Shown in pieces: positions 53,613 through 62,998 of a DNA stretch of 64,000 nucleotides. Source of the stretch: Dyadobacter linearis (GTDB lineage: Bacteria > Bacteroidota > Bacteroidia > Cytophagales > Spirosomataceae); the NCBI RefSeq assembly GCF_907165045.1, contig NZ_CAJRAU010000001.1, forward strand, positions 1,364,001-1,428,000, read 5' to 3'. The first letter of the stretch is position 1; every line of letters starts with the position of its first letter. The position numbers were made by a program, and so were the translations under genes. Under the pieces are notes generated by a model. It saw only the letters and a list, made by a program, of their open reading frames with translations. It was not told where the DNA came from and did no database searches.

Positions 53613-54947
53613 TTACACTAATATCCAATACAAAACCATCACCGCCGCGAAGCTCACTAGGCCCTGCAAACCTGTCAAGATCGTATGGGTGCGATAAGTA
53701 TCTCTTGCTGAGATGCCTGTGAACTGTGATACTACCCAGAACCAGGCGTCGTTTGTGTGTGACACGACCATTGCGCCGCTCCCCACCGCCATTACTACCA
53801 AGGTAATTTGGATTGGTGTTACAAAGCCTAGTGAAGCCAACAAGGGAGCCAGGATGCTGGTTGTCAGCACCATGGAAGAAGTAGTAGAACCTTGCGCTGT
53901 TTTGAAAAAGAGCGCGATCACAAATGCGATCAACAGCAGGTAACCGCCCGACATTTCGTTGTTCAGCAGCCACACACTCACCATTTCCTTCAAGGGTGTT
54001 TCCTTTAAAATAGCCCCAAATGCGCCACCGGCACCTACTAATACGAGTGTGGTACCGCAATGCTCAATCCCACTTTTGAAACATTCCATCATGCGCTCAG
54101 CTGCCGAGTCCGCAAATAGGGAATAGCTGAAAAAGATCGCCAGCAGAAAGGAAACCAGCGGACTGCCAAAGAAACCCAGCCATTTTATCCACAAATCAGG
54201 AAAGTTGAGAATACGTGCAAAGGAAGCGAGGGTAATCAATAAAATAGGAAGAACAATAGGCATAAATGCTTTCCAGGCCGGCGGAAGCTGATTTGCAGGA
54301 ACCATAACCGGCTCCTCTACCGCTGCATCCGACACGATTGCAACATCCCTCGCATACTTTCCTGCAAACCACGTCGAAAGAAACAGACTTGGAATAGAAA
54401 CCACCAAACCGATCAATATCACCAGCCCCACCGAATCGGCGATGCCTAAATTACCCGCAGCTGACAATGGGCCCGGAGTAGGCGGCACCAATGTGTGGGT
54501 AGCAAATAATCCTCCGGAAAGAGAGAGTGCCACGGTCGCCAGCGGCTGTCCCGTTCTTTTAGCAACTATCTGATTGAGTTTGTGCAAAATAATAAACCCG
54601 GAATCGCAGAAAACAGGTATCCCAACAATTCCACCGATCACCGACATAGCTAATGCCGGACGCTTTTCGCCAAATAGCTTCAATATCACATCCGCCACTT
54701 TGATCGCCGCGCCCGATTTATCGAGAATAGCGCCGATCACGCAGCCTAATATCACCATCAGACCGATTTTCGACATTAATTCCCCAAAACCTTTCCCGAT
54801 CGTTTCGGCAAGTTTGTCAATAGGAAGCCCTGCAAAGACGCCCACGCCGATCGCCGCCAGCAGCAAACCGACGAGCGGATGCAGTTTGAAAACAGTGGAA
54901 CTGAGGACAATGAAGACAATTGCAGCGAAAACGATAATGATGATCAT
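53613..54947 (-). CDS. GntP-family gluconate/sugar acid permease
   Basis: 444 residues with about 12-14 hydrophobic helices. GntP features are VLLAAIGVGVFAGLPIDKLA, the conserved GFGELMSKIGLMVILGCVIG, and the C-terminal TAQGSTTSSMVLTTSILAPL. The family takes up gluconate and related sugar acids by proton symport across the inner membrane. It follows the secreted esterase gene by 12 bp on the same strand, so both are probably one operon. No kinase gene is adjacent. Confidence 0.93.
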   Translation of the reverse strand: MIIIIVFAAIVFIVLSSTVFKLHPLVGLLLAAIGVGVFAGLPIDKLAETIGKGFGELMSKIGLMVILGCVIGAILDKSGAAIKVADVILKLFGEKRPALAMSVIGGIVGIPVFCDSGFIILHKLNQIVAKRTGQPLATVALSLSGGLFATHTLVPPTPGPLSAAGNLGIADSVGLVILIGLVVSIPSLFLSTWFAGKYARDVAIVSDAAVEEPVMVPANQLPPAWKAFMPIVLPILLITLASFARILNFPDLWIKWLGFFGSPLVSFLLAIFFSYSLFADSAAERMMECFKSGIEHCGTTLVLVGAGGAFGAILKETPLKEMVSVWLLNNEMSGGYLLLIAFVIALFFKTAQGSTTSSMVLTTSILAPLLASLGFVTPIQITLVVMAVGSGAMVVSHTNDAWFWVVSQFTGISARDTYRTHTILTGLQGLVSFAAVMVLYWILV

Positions 54948-54959
54948 GGACGAAAACTG

Positions 54960-56111
54960 TTACAAAAGTCCCATAACAGCTGCGTCGCCCATTACCGCAT
55001 TGTCTGGCCGCGGGTGCGCTTCATTGAAAACTTCGAGTTCTTTTTGGGTCAGAACTTTTGCCGGCTCCTCATTGATTTTTCCGGATGCATCAGAAACCTC
55101 TTTCAGGTCGAGTTTCAGATGTTTCGCCATGAAAGCATACATTGCATTTCGCTTCGAAGGACCGAAATCGTGCTTTTCGTCGGGCAGGTGAACAGCTTCC
55201 AGCCGGTCCGTTTTTCCATACAAACTGTAAATACTTTTAACAAAAGGATATTCGACTTCGGGCGTATTTTTGGTCCAGTCTCCTCCGTCCGAGATCATGA
55301 TCATCGGCCGCGGAGCTGCCAGTGCGGCTATTTCTACATTATTAGTCTGGTAATCTCCTTTTTTATGAATCGGCATGCCACTTTCGCACACACATCCTCC
55401 GAAAAAGTAACTCGAGACCATCACAACCGGCACGGATACTTTCACCCGATCATCCAGTGCGGCTAAGAGAAAAGTTTGTGTACCGCCACCCGATTCGCCT
55501 GTAACTGCCACGCGCTCAGGATCAACACCGGGAATAGAAAGGATGTAATCGAGCGAGCGAATGCTATTGATCGTTTGCAATTTGAGCGCTTTCGGCATCT
55601 TATGCTCGCATTGTTTTGCATCTCCCTGCCCTACCATATCCCAAACGAATACGATCGCGCCCATTCTGGCAAGAGTAGCGCAGCGTTTTTGGGTTTGCTC
55701 GCGAAAACGTCCGTGCGGGTTTTCGCCGTGTCCGTGCGGACTGAGAATAGCGGCGTAAGATCTCTGTTTTTTGAGTGGTTTGTACAGGTTACCAGTAACA
55801 TAAATGCCCGGCAGACTCTCAAAAGCAACACTTTCTATTGAGTAACCATCCATTTCCTTGCGACTGTGAACCATCGGTTTTGAAGCTGGTTTTGGTGGTA
55901 AAGTTTGCAGGTCCATTCCTTCGCGGATCTGTTTTCTGATCTGCGCCGAGCGGGTTTCCCAGGCTACTTTCGAAGTTACTTTGTGTTTTTCAAGAAACTC
56001 CTTTCCCTGCTGCTCGGTAAAATAAGCGCCCTGACAAAGCTCAACAGCCTGTCCGGCACTTTTAAAATGACAAAAAATCAACCCGGATAGCAAGAGAAAA
56101 ACAGCCTTCAT
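54960..56111 (-). CDS. Secreted alpha/beta hydrolase (acetyl xylan esterase/dienelactone hydrolase-like)
   Basis: 383 residues with a signal peptide ending SAGQ. Catalytic elements are the nucleophile elbow GESGGG with Ser207, an acidic residue probably near 278 (DGGD) and His314 in DEKHDFG. ILSPHGHGE near 123-130 is an oxyanion-hole-type segment. Length and layout fit secreted esterases acting on plant polymers, but the substrate is not fixed; it lacks the GCSRxGK motif of CE15 glucuronoyl esterases. It is first in the operon with the GntP permease, suggesting release and uptake of a sugar acid. Confidence 0.82.
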   Translation of the reverse strand: MKAVFLLLSGLIFCHFKSAGQAVELCQGAYFTEQQGKEFLEKHKVTSKVAWETRSAQIRKQIREGMDLQTLPPKPASKPMVHSRKEMDGYSIESVAFESLPGIYVTGNLYKPLKKQRSYAAILSPHGHGENPHGRFREQTQKRCATLARMGAIVFVWDMVGQGDAKQCEHKMPKALKLQTINSIRSLDYILSIPGVDPERVAVTGESGGGTQTFLLAALDDRVKVSVPVVMVSSYFFGGCVCESGMPIHKKGDYQTNNVEIAALAAPRPMIMISDGGDWTKNTPEVEYPFVKSIYSLYGKTDRLEAVHLPDEKHDFGPSKRNAMYAFMAKHLKLDLKEVSDASGKINEEPAKVLTQKELEVFNEAHPRPDNAVMGDAAVMGLL

Positions 56112-56180
56112 TTGTAGAATGGTAAAGAGTTATAGGTTTTGACAAAAAAGCCCTGCTGGCGGAGAACTACTGGTTTGGCA

Positions 56181-57056
56181 CTACAATACCGCCACCTTAA
56201 TATACTTCTCTAAAATATGCGCCTCAACTTTTGTCACCATTCCTTTATATTCTCCGTCGATCTGAAAATGCGCCTCTTTGTCCAGACATTCAATCACAGC
56301 ATTTTTGACTGAAATAACGCGCATGATCTCGGGATTGAAATCTGTATTGCCGGCCAGGATCTTGGCCGTTTCAATAAAATCAAGCTTTTTGGCTATTACC
56401 AGTTCAAAAAATCCGTCTGCCATATCTCCCGCCGGATTAATCGTAACGCCGGTTCCGTATTTCTGGGCATTTGCAATGATCACGATCAACGCATCGGTCT
56501 CGATCACTTCATTATCCACAGTGATTTTTGCGAGGAAATTCTCGTGTTCACTCAGCGTTTTCAGCATTTCCCGCGCATACCCCAGCTTTCCGCGGGTCTC
56601 GCTGTTTTCATAGTTTTTGACCAGTAATGCATTTAACCCTAAATCACTCAAATGCAGGCTGATATCGCCGTTGATCGAAACTGCGTCCATGTGCATGATC
56701 TTTTCACCAAATGCCACTTCAATCGCCTGCTCCAGAGAACCTGAAAGACCAAAATCTACCGAAAGTCCATTGGCAGACCCGGCGGGAATAATACCCATAG
56801 TCACGTCGAAACCGTACGCAGCCTGTGCTACCAGCGATATTGTCCCGTCGCCGCCTGCTACCAGTATCCGCTCAGGTTTCAATGTGGTCACCATCTCCCG
56901 GATCGTTTCGAGATCGTGCTCGCCTGTGGTAGAGTAAATGCGCAGGTCATATCCGTCCTGGCCCGTTTTTTCTATCACTCTTTCAAAAATTACATCCTTG
57001 TTGACATCTCCGGAGATCGGATTAACAACCAGCAAAACTTTTCGTTCTGAAAACAT
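56181..57056 (-). CDS. Diacylglycerol kinase-family lipid kinase
   Basis: 291 residues. The N-terminal nucleotide-binding domain has VVNPISGD (10-17) and GGDGT (68-72). GSANG (93-97) stands at the usual GTAND position. The beta-sandwich domain carries IDFIET and the final FQIDGEYKG segment. It phosphorylates diacylglycerol or a related lipid at the inner membrane, with ATP and Mg. It is divergent from an App1-type phosphatidate phosphatase, 46 bp away. Confidence 0.93.
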   Translation of the reverse strand: MFSERKVLLVVNPISGDVNKDVIFERVIEKTGQDGYDLRIYSTTGEHDLETIREMVTTLKPERILVAGGDGTISLVAQAAYGFDVTMGIIPAGSANGLSVDFGLSGSLEQAIEVAFGEKIMHMDAVSINGDISLHLSDLGLNALLVKNYENSETRGKLGYAREMLKTLSEHENFLAKITVDNEVIETDALIVIIANAQKYGTGVTINPAGDMADGFFELVIAKKLDFIETAKILAGNTDFNPEIMRVISVKNAVIECLDKEAHFQIDGEYKGMVTKVEAHILEKYIKVAVL

Positions 57057-57102
57057 ATTGGCTAAATTAGGGACCTGAAGTCTAAGTGGGTTAAAGATAA
57101 GT

Positions 57103-58137
57103 ATGAAACGTTGTGACTTGAAGCTGTATCGCGGTTATGCGAATAAAAAGGAACTGGTTGTATTTGGGCATATTGTCAAAAAATATCCTTCCGGTGATCG
57201 TAAGTACACACGTAGCGGCTTTCGGTACGCGAGAACGATCATAGAATTGTTCTCTGTTAAACCTGTTCCATTCCTTAAAGTTTTCCTCAAAGTCGGTAAC
57301 GTAACGGCTGAAACGACCGCCGAGGCAGATGGTTATTTCCGTTTCCAGGTCCCGCTGACCGAAACTTTGCCCAGTGGCTGGCACACCTATGAAGTGACTG
57401 TGGACGATGAGGTGAACGGAAAAAAATACCACGCTGTAAGTACCGAGGAATTCTTTTTACCCTATAAAACGTCCTACGGACTAATTTCCGACATTGACGA
57501 TACTTTCCTGATTTCCCACAGCCGCCGCTCGTTTCGAAAACTATTTGTGCTGCTGGCGCGCAATGTACAGGCCAGGAAGCCTTTCGACGATGTGGTAAAA
57601 CATTACCAGCTACTTTCCTTTGCAAGCCGGACCCACCCGCAAAAAGAGAGCAACATTTTTTTCTATGTATCAAGCAGTGAGTGGAACCTGTATGATATGA
57701 TCGTCAGGTTTGCAGAATTGAACGGCCTGCCTAAGGCAATATTGAAATTAAAAAAAATCAAGTCCGGACTGGACGATTTTGTAATGACCGGCGGCGGCTC
57801 CCATTTGCACAAGCTTCGGAAGATCCATAATATCATTAATTTTTATCCCGAATTGCAATTCATATTACTCGGTGACGATTCGCAGAAAGATCCTGAGATT
57901 TATGAAGAAATTTGCAGGACTTTTCCTTCCAATATCCGCGCAGTTTATATTCGTCAAACGCGCAAGCGGCCAAAACCTGAGGCTACGGTGCTTTTAAAAA
58001 ATATACAGGAGCTGGGGGTGGATACCTGCTATTTTGCACACAGCAATAAGGCAATCATCCATTCGCTCGAACAGGGGATCGTATTTGAAGCGCCCGCCGA
58101 AGCGATTGCAGAGATCATTCCCAAGGATATCCTGTGA
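57103..58137 (+). CDS. App1-family phosphatidate phosphatase
   Basis: 344 residues. The DxDxT catalytic motif of the HAD-like App1 (DUF2183) group is D130-I-D132-D-T134 (SDIDDTFL), followed by LISHSRRSFRKLF. The C-terminal motif ILLGDDSQKDPEIY (around 266-280) contains the second acidic pair. The N-terminal ~110 residues are a beta-sandwich typical of the family. App1 in yeast dephosphorylates phosphatidate to diacylglycerol. It lies back-to-back with the lipid kinase gene. Confidence 0.93.
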   Translation: MKRCDLKLYRGYANKKELVVFGHIVKKYPSGDRKYTRSGFRYARTIIELFSVKPVPFLKVFLKVGNVTAETTAEADGYFRFQVPLTETLPSGWHTYEVTVDDEVNGKKYHAVSTEEFFLPYKTSYGLISDIDDTFLISHSRRSFRKLFVLLARNVQARKPFDDVVKHYQLLSFASRTHPQKESNIFFYVSSSEWNLYDMIVRFAELNGLPKAILKLKKIKSGLDDFVMTGGGSHLHKLRKIHNIINFYPELQFILLGDDSQKDPEIYEEICRTFPSNIRAVYIRQTRKRPKPEATVLLKNIQELGVDTCYFAHSNKAIIHSLEQGIVFEAPAEAIAEIIPKDIL

Positions 58138-58190
58138 TTTTATAAGCGAATATCCTTTTTGCCAAAACATTAAGATTTAACCTCTTATTA

Positions 58191-59351
58191 ATGGAAATTT
58201 CCCATATACTAAACGAGTTGGGCGAAGATAGGAGCCTGTATTTCAATGCAGTATCTCCACCGATCGTTCAATCCAGCAATTTCGTTTTCGACACTTTTGA
58301 AGATTTAAGGAAAGCATTTGAAGACGAAGATTCTGCCTATTTATATTCCAGAGGCAAGAACCCGACTATTGAGATTTTGCGTAAAAAACTGGCTGCGCTC
58401 GACGGCGCAGAAGATGCACTCGTTTTCAACAGCGGCGCATCGGCTATTTTTGCTTCTGTTCTGGCAAATGTCGGTGCCGGCGACCATATTGTTTCGGTGG
58501 ACAAACCTTACAGCTGGGCCTGGCGAATGTTTGACAATATGCTTCCCCGTTTCAATGTAACAACTACCTACATTGACGGTACCAGGATCGAGAATTTCGA
58601 GAAAGCGATTTTACCAAATACGCGCATTATATACCTGGAATGCCCCAATTCGAACACTTTTGAAATGCAGGACCTGGAAGCTGTGGCCCGGCTGGCGAAA
58701 GAGCGGGGGATTATTACCATCGTCGATAACAGCTATTCCACGCCTTTACACCAAAAACCAATCTCGCTCGGTATTGACCTGAGCCTGCAATCGGCGACGA
58801 AATACCTCGGTGGTCACAGTGACACAGTGGCGGGCGTTTTGACGGGTAAAAAGGATATGCTGCAAAAGATATTCAATGAGCAGCTTTTGAACAACGGTTC
58901 AGGTATTTCGCCTTTCAATGCGTGGCTGATCCTGCGCGGGCTGCGCACATTGCCGGTTCGGTTGCAGCACATTACCAAGACGACCGAAAAGGTGATTGGT
59001 TTTCTCAAAAATCATCCCAAGATCGAGCGCGTTATCTTTCCATTTGATGAAAATTTCCCGCAGATAGAATTGGCTAGAAAGCAGCTATCTGGCGCCTGCG
59101 GCTTGCTTACGATCGTTTTAAAGGCTGATTCCCACGAAGCGATCGAGCGGTTTACCTATTCATTGAAACATTTTCTGGTAGCAGTTTCCTGGGGCGGGCA
59201 CGAGTCGCTGATATTGCCGCAGGCCGCCGGTATTGCTCCCGAAACTTTTGATCCAACCATTGAAAAACACAGAATGGCGCGGATGTACCTGGGCTTGGAA
59301 GACGCAGATTATCTGATCCAGGATCTGGAACAGGCACTTACCGTGTTATAG
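58191..59351 (+). CDS. Trans-sulfuration-family PLP-dependent enzyme (Cys/Met metabolism)
   Basis: 386 residues. The PLP lysine is Lys204 in SATKYLGGHSD, and Asp179 (TIVDNSYSTP) contacts the ring. YSRGKNPTIEILRKKLAALDGAE matches the cystathionine gamma-synthase/lyase fold. The exact reaction (gamma-synthase, gamma- or beta-lyase, or another Cys/Met lyase) is not readable. It is followed after 18 bp by the response-regulator gene, with which it may be transcribed. Confidence 0.88.
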   Translation: MEISHILNELGEDRSLYFNAVSPPIVQSSNFVFDTFEDLRKAFEDEDSAYLYSRGKNPTIEILRKKLAALDGAEDALVFNSGASAIFASVLANVGAGDHIVSVDKPYSWAWRMFDNMLPRFNVTTTYIDGTRIENFEKAILPNTRIIYLECPNSNTFEMQDLEAVARLAKERGIITIVDNSYSTPLHQKPISLGIDLSLQSATKYLGGHSDTVAGVLTGKKDMLQKIFNEQLLNNGSGISPFNAWLILRGLRTLPVRLQHITKTTEKVIGFLKNHPKIERVIFPFDENFPQIELARKQLSGACGLLTIVLKADSHEAIERFTYSLKHFLVAVSWGGHESLILPQAAGIAPETFDPTIEKHRMARMYLGLEDADYLIQDLEQALTVL

Positions 59352-59369
59352 CGGCTCACTTTTTCAGGC

Positions 59370-60059
59370 ATGATGAAAAAAATATTGATTGTAGAAGACG
59401 ACCGCAGAATTGCCCAGAATATATTCCGAGGTCTTGCTGCCGAGCAGTTTGAACCCGAAATCGCTTACGACGGGATCACCGGCAAGCAGCTTGCGTTGGA
59501 TAAAAAGTTTGATCTGGTGTTACTGGATGTCAACCTGCCGGGAATGCGCGGATATGAAGTTTGCCAGCAGATCCGCATTTACAAACCGGCATTACCAATT
59601 ATTATGCTCACTGCTTACGGGGAGATTGAAGATAAGGTGGAAGGGCTAAACCGTGGCGCAGACGATTATATCGTCAAACCGTTCGATTTCAGGGAATTGC
59701 TAGCAAGAATTAATGCGGCGCTCCGGATATCAGAAATAAATAATCCTGAATCGACTGACAAAACCCTGCGTATCGCCGACCTGGAAATGAACCTGGGAAC
59801 CAAGCAGGTGAAACGGGCTGGGAATCCTATTGAGCTGACAGCCAAGGAATTTGCATTGCTGGAATACTTCATGCAGCACCGGGGGCGGGTCGTATCCAAA
59901 ATGGACCTGGCAGAGCATGTGTGGCACCTCAACTTTGATCCCGGAACCAATGTCGTGGAGGTTTATATCAATTATTTACGCAAAAAAGTAGACAAGGATT
60001 TTGCTGTAAAACTGATCCACACGCGTCCGGGAATGGGCTACATTATGAGAGAGGAATAA
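59370..60059 (+). CDS. OmpR-family response regulator
   Basis: 229 residues. The receiver domain has Asp53 as the phosphoacceptor (VLLDVNLPGMRG), with the acidic pair Asp10/Asp11, Thr81 and Lys103. The C-terminal winged-helix DNA-binding domain follows (about 130-229), ending RKKVDKDFAVKLIHTRPGMGYIMREE. Its kinase is encoded 3 bp downstream. Targets may include the efflux genes downstream, which is inferred only from position. Confidence 0.95.
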   Translation: MMKKILIVEDDRRIAQNIFRGLAAEQFEPEIAYDGITGKQLALDKKFDLVLLDVNLPGMRGYEVCQQIRIYKPALPIIMLTAYGEIEDKVEGLNRGADDYIVKPFDFRELLARINAALRISEINNPESTDKTLRIADLEMNLGTKQVKRAGNPIELTAKEFALLEYFMQHRGRVVSKMDLAEHVWHLNFDPGTNVVEVYINYLRKKVDKDFAVKLIHTRPGMGYIMREE

Positions 60060-60068
60060 TTAGTGGAC

Positions 60069-61436
60069 ATGAAAATAAAGGAACGTATCGCTTTACAATT
60101 CACGCTCTTGGTAGCGGCGATACTGCTTATATTTTCACTCGCTATTTACAGTGTATCAGAACATTACAGACAGGAAGAATTTTACGACCGACTGAAAAGC
60201 CGCGCCCAGACTACCTGCCGGCTGCTCGTGAAAGTGCAGGGGATTGACAAACATTTGCTCAAAGCGATCGACCAGAATACCCTTTCCGAAATGCTCGATG
60301 AGAAGGTACTGATATTCGACAGCCAGAACGAAATGGTGTATTCGAGCGTCGACGATAAGCTGCTTACTTACCAGGCTTCGCTGCTCGACGAAGTACGAAA
60401 GGAAAGGTATATTGAATATCATCAGGGTGAAAATGAGGTGATTGGCTTGCTGTATCAGGATGAAAGCGAGCCACTGGTGGTTTTGGCTTCGGCTTACGAT
60501 ACTTTTGGACATAGCAAGCTCACCAACTTGAAACATACCCTCGGCTGGGGTCTGCTGGCGGGAATTGCTGTCACGATCGGGCTGGGGATTTATTTCGCGG
60601 GCAATGCACTGCGGCCGATCAGCCGGATCAACGAACAGGTTTCGCTGATTACTGCTCAAAATCTTTCCCAAAAACTCGATGAAGGCGATCGGAAAGATGA
60701 GATTGCGCAGCTGGCTATTAATTTCAATACCGTGCTTGCGCGGCTGAATAATGCATTTGAACAACAAAAAAGCTTTGTTTCGCACGCTTCGCACGAGTTG
60801 CGCACGCCGCTGGCCGCATTGAAGTCCGAGATCCAGCTGGGGCAGCGATTTACCAAAAACAATGCGGAGCTGGAAGAGGTTTTCGCCAATTTGTTTTCGG
60901 ACACCGAGCGGCTGATCAGCATTACGAATAGTCTGCTTTTCCTCGCCCGCTCCTACGAGAACTCCACTAATTTCAAAATGACCACTATCCACATTGAGGA
61001 TCTGGTTTTTGTGGCGAAAGACGAACTGCTCACCTCCCACCCTGCCTACCGCGTGGATATTGATTATGAGCGCATTCCGGAAAATGGTAATGAAACGGTC
61101 GTAAAAGGAAATGAGGAATTATTGAAACGGGTACTTGTGAATCTGCTTGATAATGCGTGCAAATATTCCAGCGATCGGCACGCCAGCATCATTATCTCCA
61201 CGGACCCGAAATTCTGTACGGTTAAAGTAAAGGATAACGGGATCGGGATCAGTGAAAACGACCTGCCGCATATTTTTGACCCATTTTTCAGAGCAACTCA
61301 GGCCGCCGACCAACCCGGGTTTGGAATTGGCCTTTCAATCTGTCAGCGCATCATCGAGCTGCACCACGGCACTATCTCGGTCGCGAGTGAAATGGGTGTA
61401 GGAAGTGAGTTCAAGGTGCAATTAGAGCATGTTTGA
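60069..61436 (+). CDS. Sensor histidine kinase
   Basis: 455 residues from the ATG at 60069; a GTG two codons earlier is also possible. TM1 is at about 8-27, a periplasmic sensor region of about 130 residues follows, TM2 is at about 158-178, then HAMP (LRPISRINEQV). The phosphoacceptor His242 lies in SHELRTPL. The ATP-binding domain has N (VNLLDNACKYS), DNGIGIS and GFGIGLSI boxes. It works with the upstream response regulator. The short sensor and the adjacent efflux genes resemble metal-sensing (Cus/Czc-like) pairs, but no metal-binding cluster was seen. Confidence 0.95.
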   Translation: MKIKERIALQFTLLVAAILLIFSLAIYSVSEHYRQEEFYDRLKSRAQTTCRLLVKVQGIDKHLLKAIDQNTLSEMLDEKVLIFDSQNEMVYSSVDDKLLTYQASLLDEVRKERYIEYHQGENEVIGLLYQDESEPLVVLASAYDTFGHSKLTNLKHTLGWGLLAGIAVTIGLGIYFAGNALRPISRINEQVSLITAQNLSQKLDEGDRKDEIAQLAINFNTVLARLNNAFEQQKSFVSHASHELRTPLAALKSEIQLGQRFTKNNAELEEVFANLFSDTERLISITNSLLFLARSYENSTNFKMTTIHIEDLVFVAKDELLTSHPAYRVDIDYERIPENGNETVVKGNEELLKRVLVNLLDNACKYSSDRHASIIISTDPKFCTVKVKDNGIGISENDLPHIFDPFFRATQAADQPGFGIGLSICQRIIELHHGTISVASEMGVGSEFKVQLEHV

Positions 61437-61463
61437 CCCCCTGGCCCCCTGCCCTTCCCCCTG

Positions 61464-61620
61464 CCCCCTGAAGGGGGTTCATTCTTTGGTATCGATAAGA
61501 GGCGCGTACAATAGAAAAGTCCCCTCTAGGGGATTTAGGGGTACAAGCACAAAGTCCCCTCTAGGGGATTTAGGGGTACAAGCAGCAAAAGTCCCCTCCC
61601 AGGGGATTTAGGGGTAAAGG
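61464..61620. repeat. C/G-rich hairpin plus three tandem 35-36-bp units
   Basis: After the kinase stop comes a C-rich stretch with the hairpin CCCCCT-GA-AGGGGG (61464-61477). Three tandem copies of a 35-36-bp unit follow (61516-61550, 61551-61586, and 61588 to about 61620). Each has the core AAAGTCCCCTCTAGGGGATT (the third copy has CCC for TCT), with the stem CCCCT/AGGGG and a two-base loop, then TAGGGGTA. The first two copies differ by a single inserted base at the end; the third is degraded. It fills most of the 267-bp gap before the TolC gene. Confidence 0.85.
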
Positions 61621-61703
61621 GTACTTCTAATTTTTTTCTAACTTCGTTTTAAGCCTGCTATAATACTGGTTCCCGAATATCGCATCGTTCTAAAACAGAA
61701 AAC

Positions 61704-62951
61704 ATGCGAATCTACATTTTCGGGCTGTTCGTTTCCCTTGCACACACTTTACACGCACAGGACACGCTCCGACTTTCTATCAGACAGGCTGACAGCCTTT
61801 TTCTCCAAAACAATCTCGAATTACTTGCTGAAAAATACCAGATCGATATTGCCAAGTCGATGGAGATCCAGGATAAACTTTGGAACAATCCCACGTTTGG
61901 GGTTGAGGTAAGTGCCTACAATCCTTCCCGAGGTGCATTTGATGTGGGCAAGAATGGGCAAAAAGCGTTTACGATCTCACAAATGATCACGCGTGCCGGC
62001 AAGCGTAACAAGCAGGTGGCGCTCGACGTGGAGTCGACGCGCAAGAGTGAATACCAGTTTTATGACCTGATCCGCACATTAAAGTTCGAGCTGCGAGAGA
62101 TCTTCTTCGAGTCTTATTACCTGGAACAGACGATCGCACTCTATGATAATCAGATCAATACCCTTACTACGACCGTAGCCGCGTTTCAGAAGGAATATGA
62201 ACGCAAAAATATTTCGCTGAAAGAGGTAGTCCGCCTGAAAGCATTGCTATTCCAGCTCTCAAACAACCGCGCCGATATTCTTTTTGAAATACAGGAAAAC
62301 CAACGCGACCTGCGTACGCTGGTTAATACCGACCGGCCAGTAAAACCGACTGTGGACAGTTCGGATATCCGTCGCTACGAGCTAGCCAGATACACACCGT
62401 CGGTACTGAAAGAGAAAGCGTTACAAAGCCGAGCAGACCTGAAAGTAGCCCAGTCGCTGACCAAAGAGGCGGAACTCAACTACACCTTACAAAAAGCGCT
62501 CGCCGTACCCGATATCGAGATCGGGGCGGTTTACGATCAGGCGAGTAACTATGTCAACAATTATTTCGGTGTGAATGCGTCCATTTCCTTGCCATTTTTT
62601 AATAGGAACCAGGGAAATATCAGGGCTGCGAAAACGAATATCAGCTATTATAAAACGGCTGAAAATGCGCGGCAAAACAGCATTGGTAACCAGGTTGACG
62701 CTGCAATCGAGAAGGTAAATATTGCGGAAAAAGCTTATCAGAGCGTTGAAAATCAGTTCACAGATCAGTTCCAGCTGTTGAGTACCGGCATTTACGACAA
62801 CTTCCAGAAAAGAAATATAACCCTCCTCGAATTCATCGATTTTATTGAAACCTACAACGAAAGCATCCAGGAATATAACCGGTTGCAGGCCGATCGCATC
62901 AAGGTTTACGAAGAGCTGAACTACGTAGTCGGCGAAGAGCTATTCAACTGA
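61704..62951 (+). CDS. TolC-family outer-membrane efflux protein
   Basis: 415 residues with a signal peptide ending LHAQ. The two-repeat helical coiled-coil pattern of TolC/CzcC-type proteins is clear. The first half has LRLSIRQADSLFLQNNLELL, with the conserved asparagine-rich LWNNPTFGVEV. The second begins near ALQSRADLKVAQSLTKEAEL and ends EFIDFIETYNESIQEYNRLQ. It forms the outer-membrane duct for the adaptor encoded 47 bp downstream and for an RND pump expected beyond the window. Similarity to CzcC/CusC suggests a heavy-metal type. Confidence 0.93.
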   Translation: MRIYIFGLFVSLAHTLHAQDTLRLSIRQADSLFLQNNLELLAEKYQIDIAKSMEIQDKLWNNPTFGVEVSAYNPSRGAFDVGKNGQKAFTISQMITRAGKRNKQVALDVESTRKSEYQFYDLIRTLKFELREIFFESYYLEQTIALYDNQINTLTTTVAAFQKEYERKNISLKEVVRLKALLFQLSNNRADILFEIQENQRDLRTLVNTDRPVKPTVDSSDIRRYELARYTPSVLKEKALQSRADLKVAQSLTKEAELNYTLQKALAVPDIEIGAVYDQASNYVNNYFGVNASISLPFFNRNQGNIRAAKTNISYYKTAENARQNSIGNQVDAAIEKVNIAEKAYQSVENQFTDQFQLLSTGIYDNFQKRNITLLEFIDFIETYNESIQEYNRLQADRIKVYEELNYVVGEELFN

Positions 62952-62998
62952 AATTTCTAAAAGATTACCATTTACCGGTGGCATTGCCATTTCAAGTT

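Noticed and set aside
60156..61040. 294-codon minus-strand frame opposite the histidine kinase
   Set aside because: The plus strand encodes clear TM, HAMP and HisKA motifs over the same bases; the antisense product has no domain-like pattern.
61429..61611. 60-codon plus-strand frame across the repeat cluster
   Set aside because: Its translation only reflects the tandem DNA units (repeating SPLGDLGV-like pattern); it begins inside the kinase gene end and has no independent coding signs.
61516..61620. Possible CRISPR array
   Set aside because: There are only three units, directly adjacent with no unique spacers, and no cas genes nearby.
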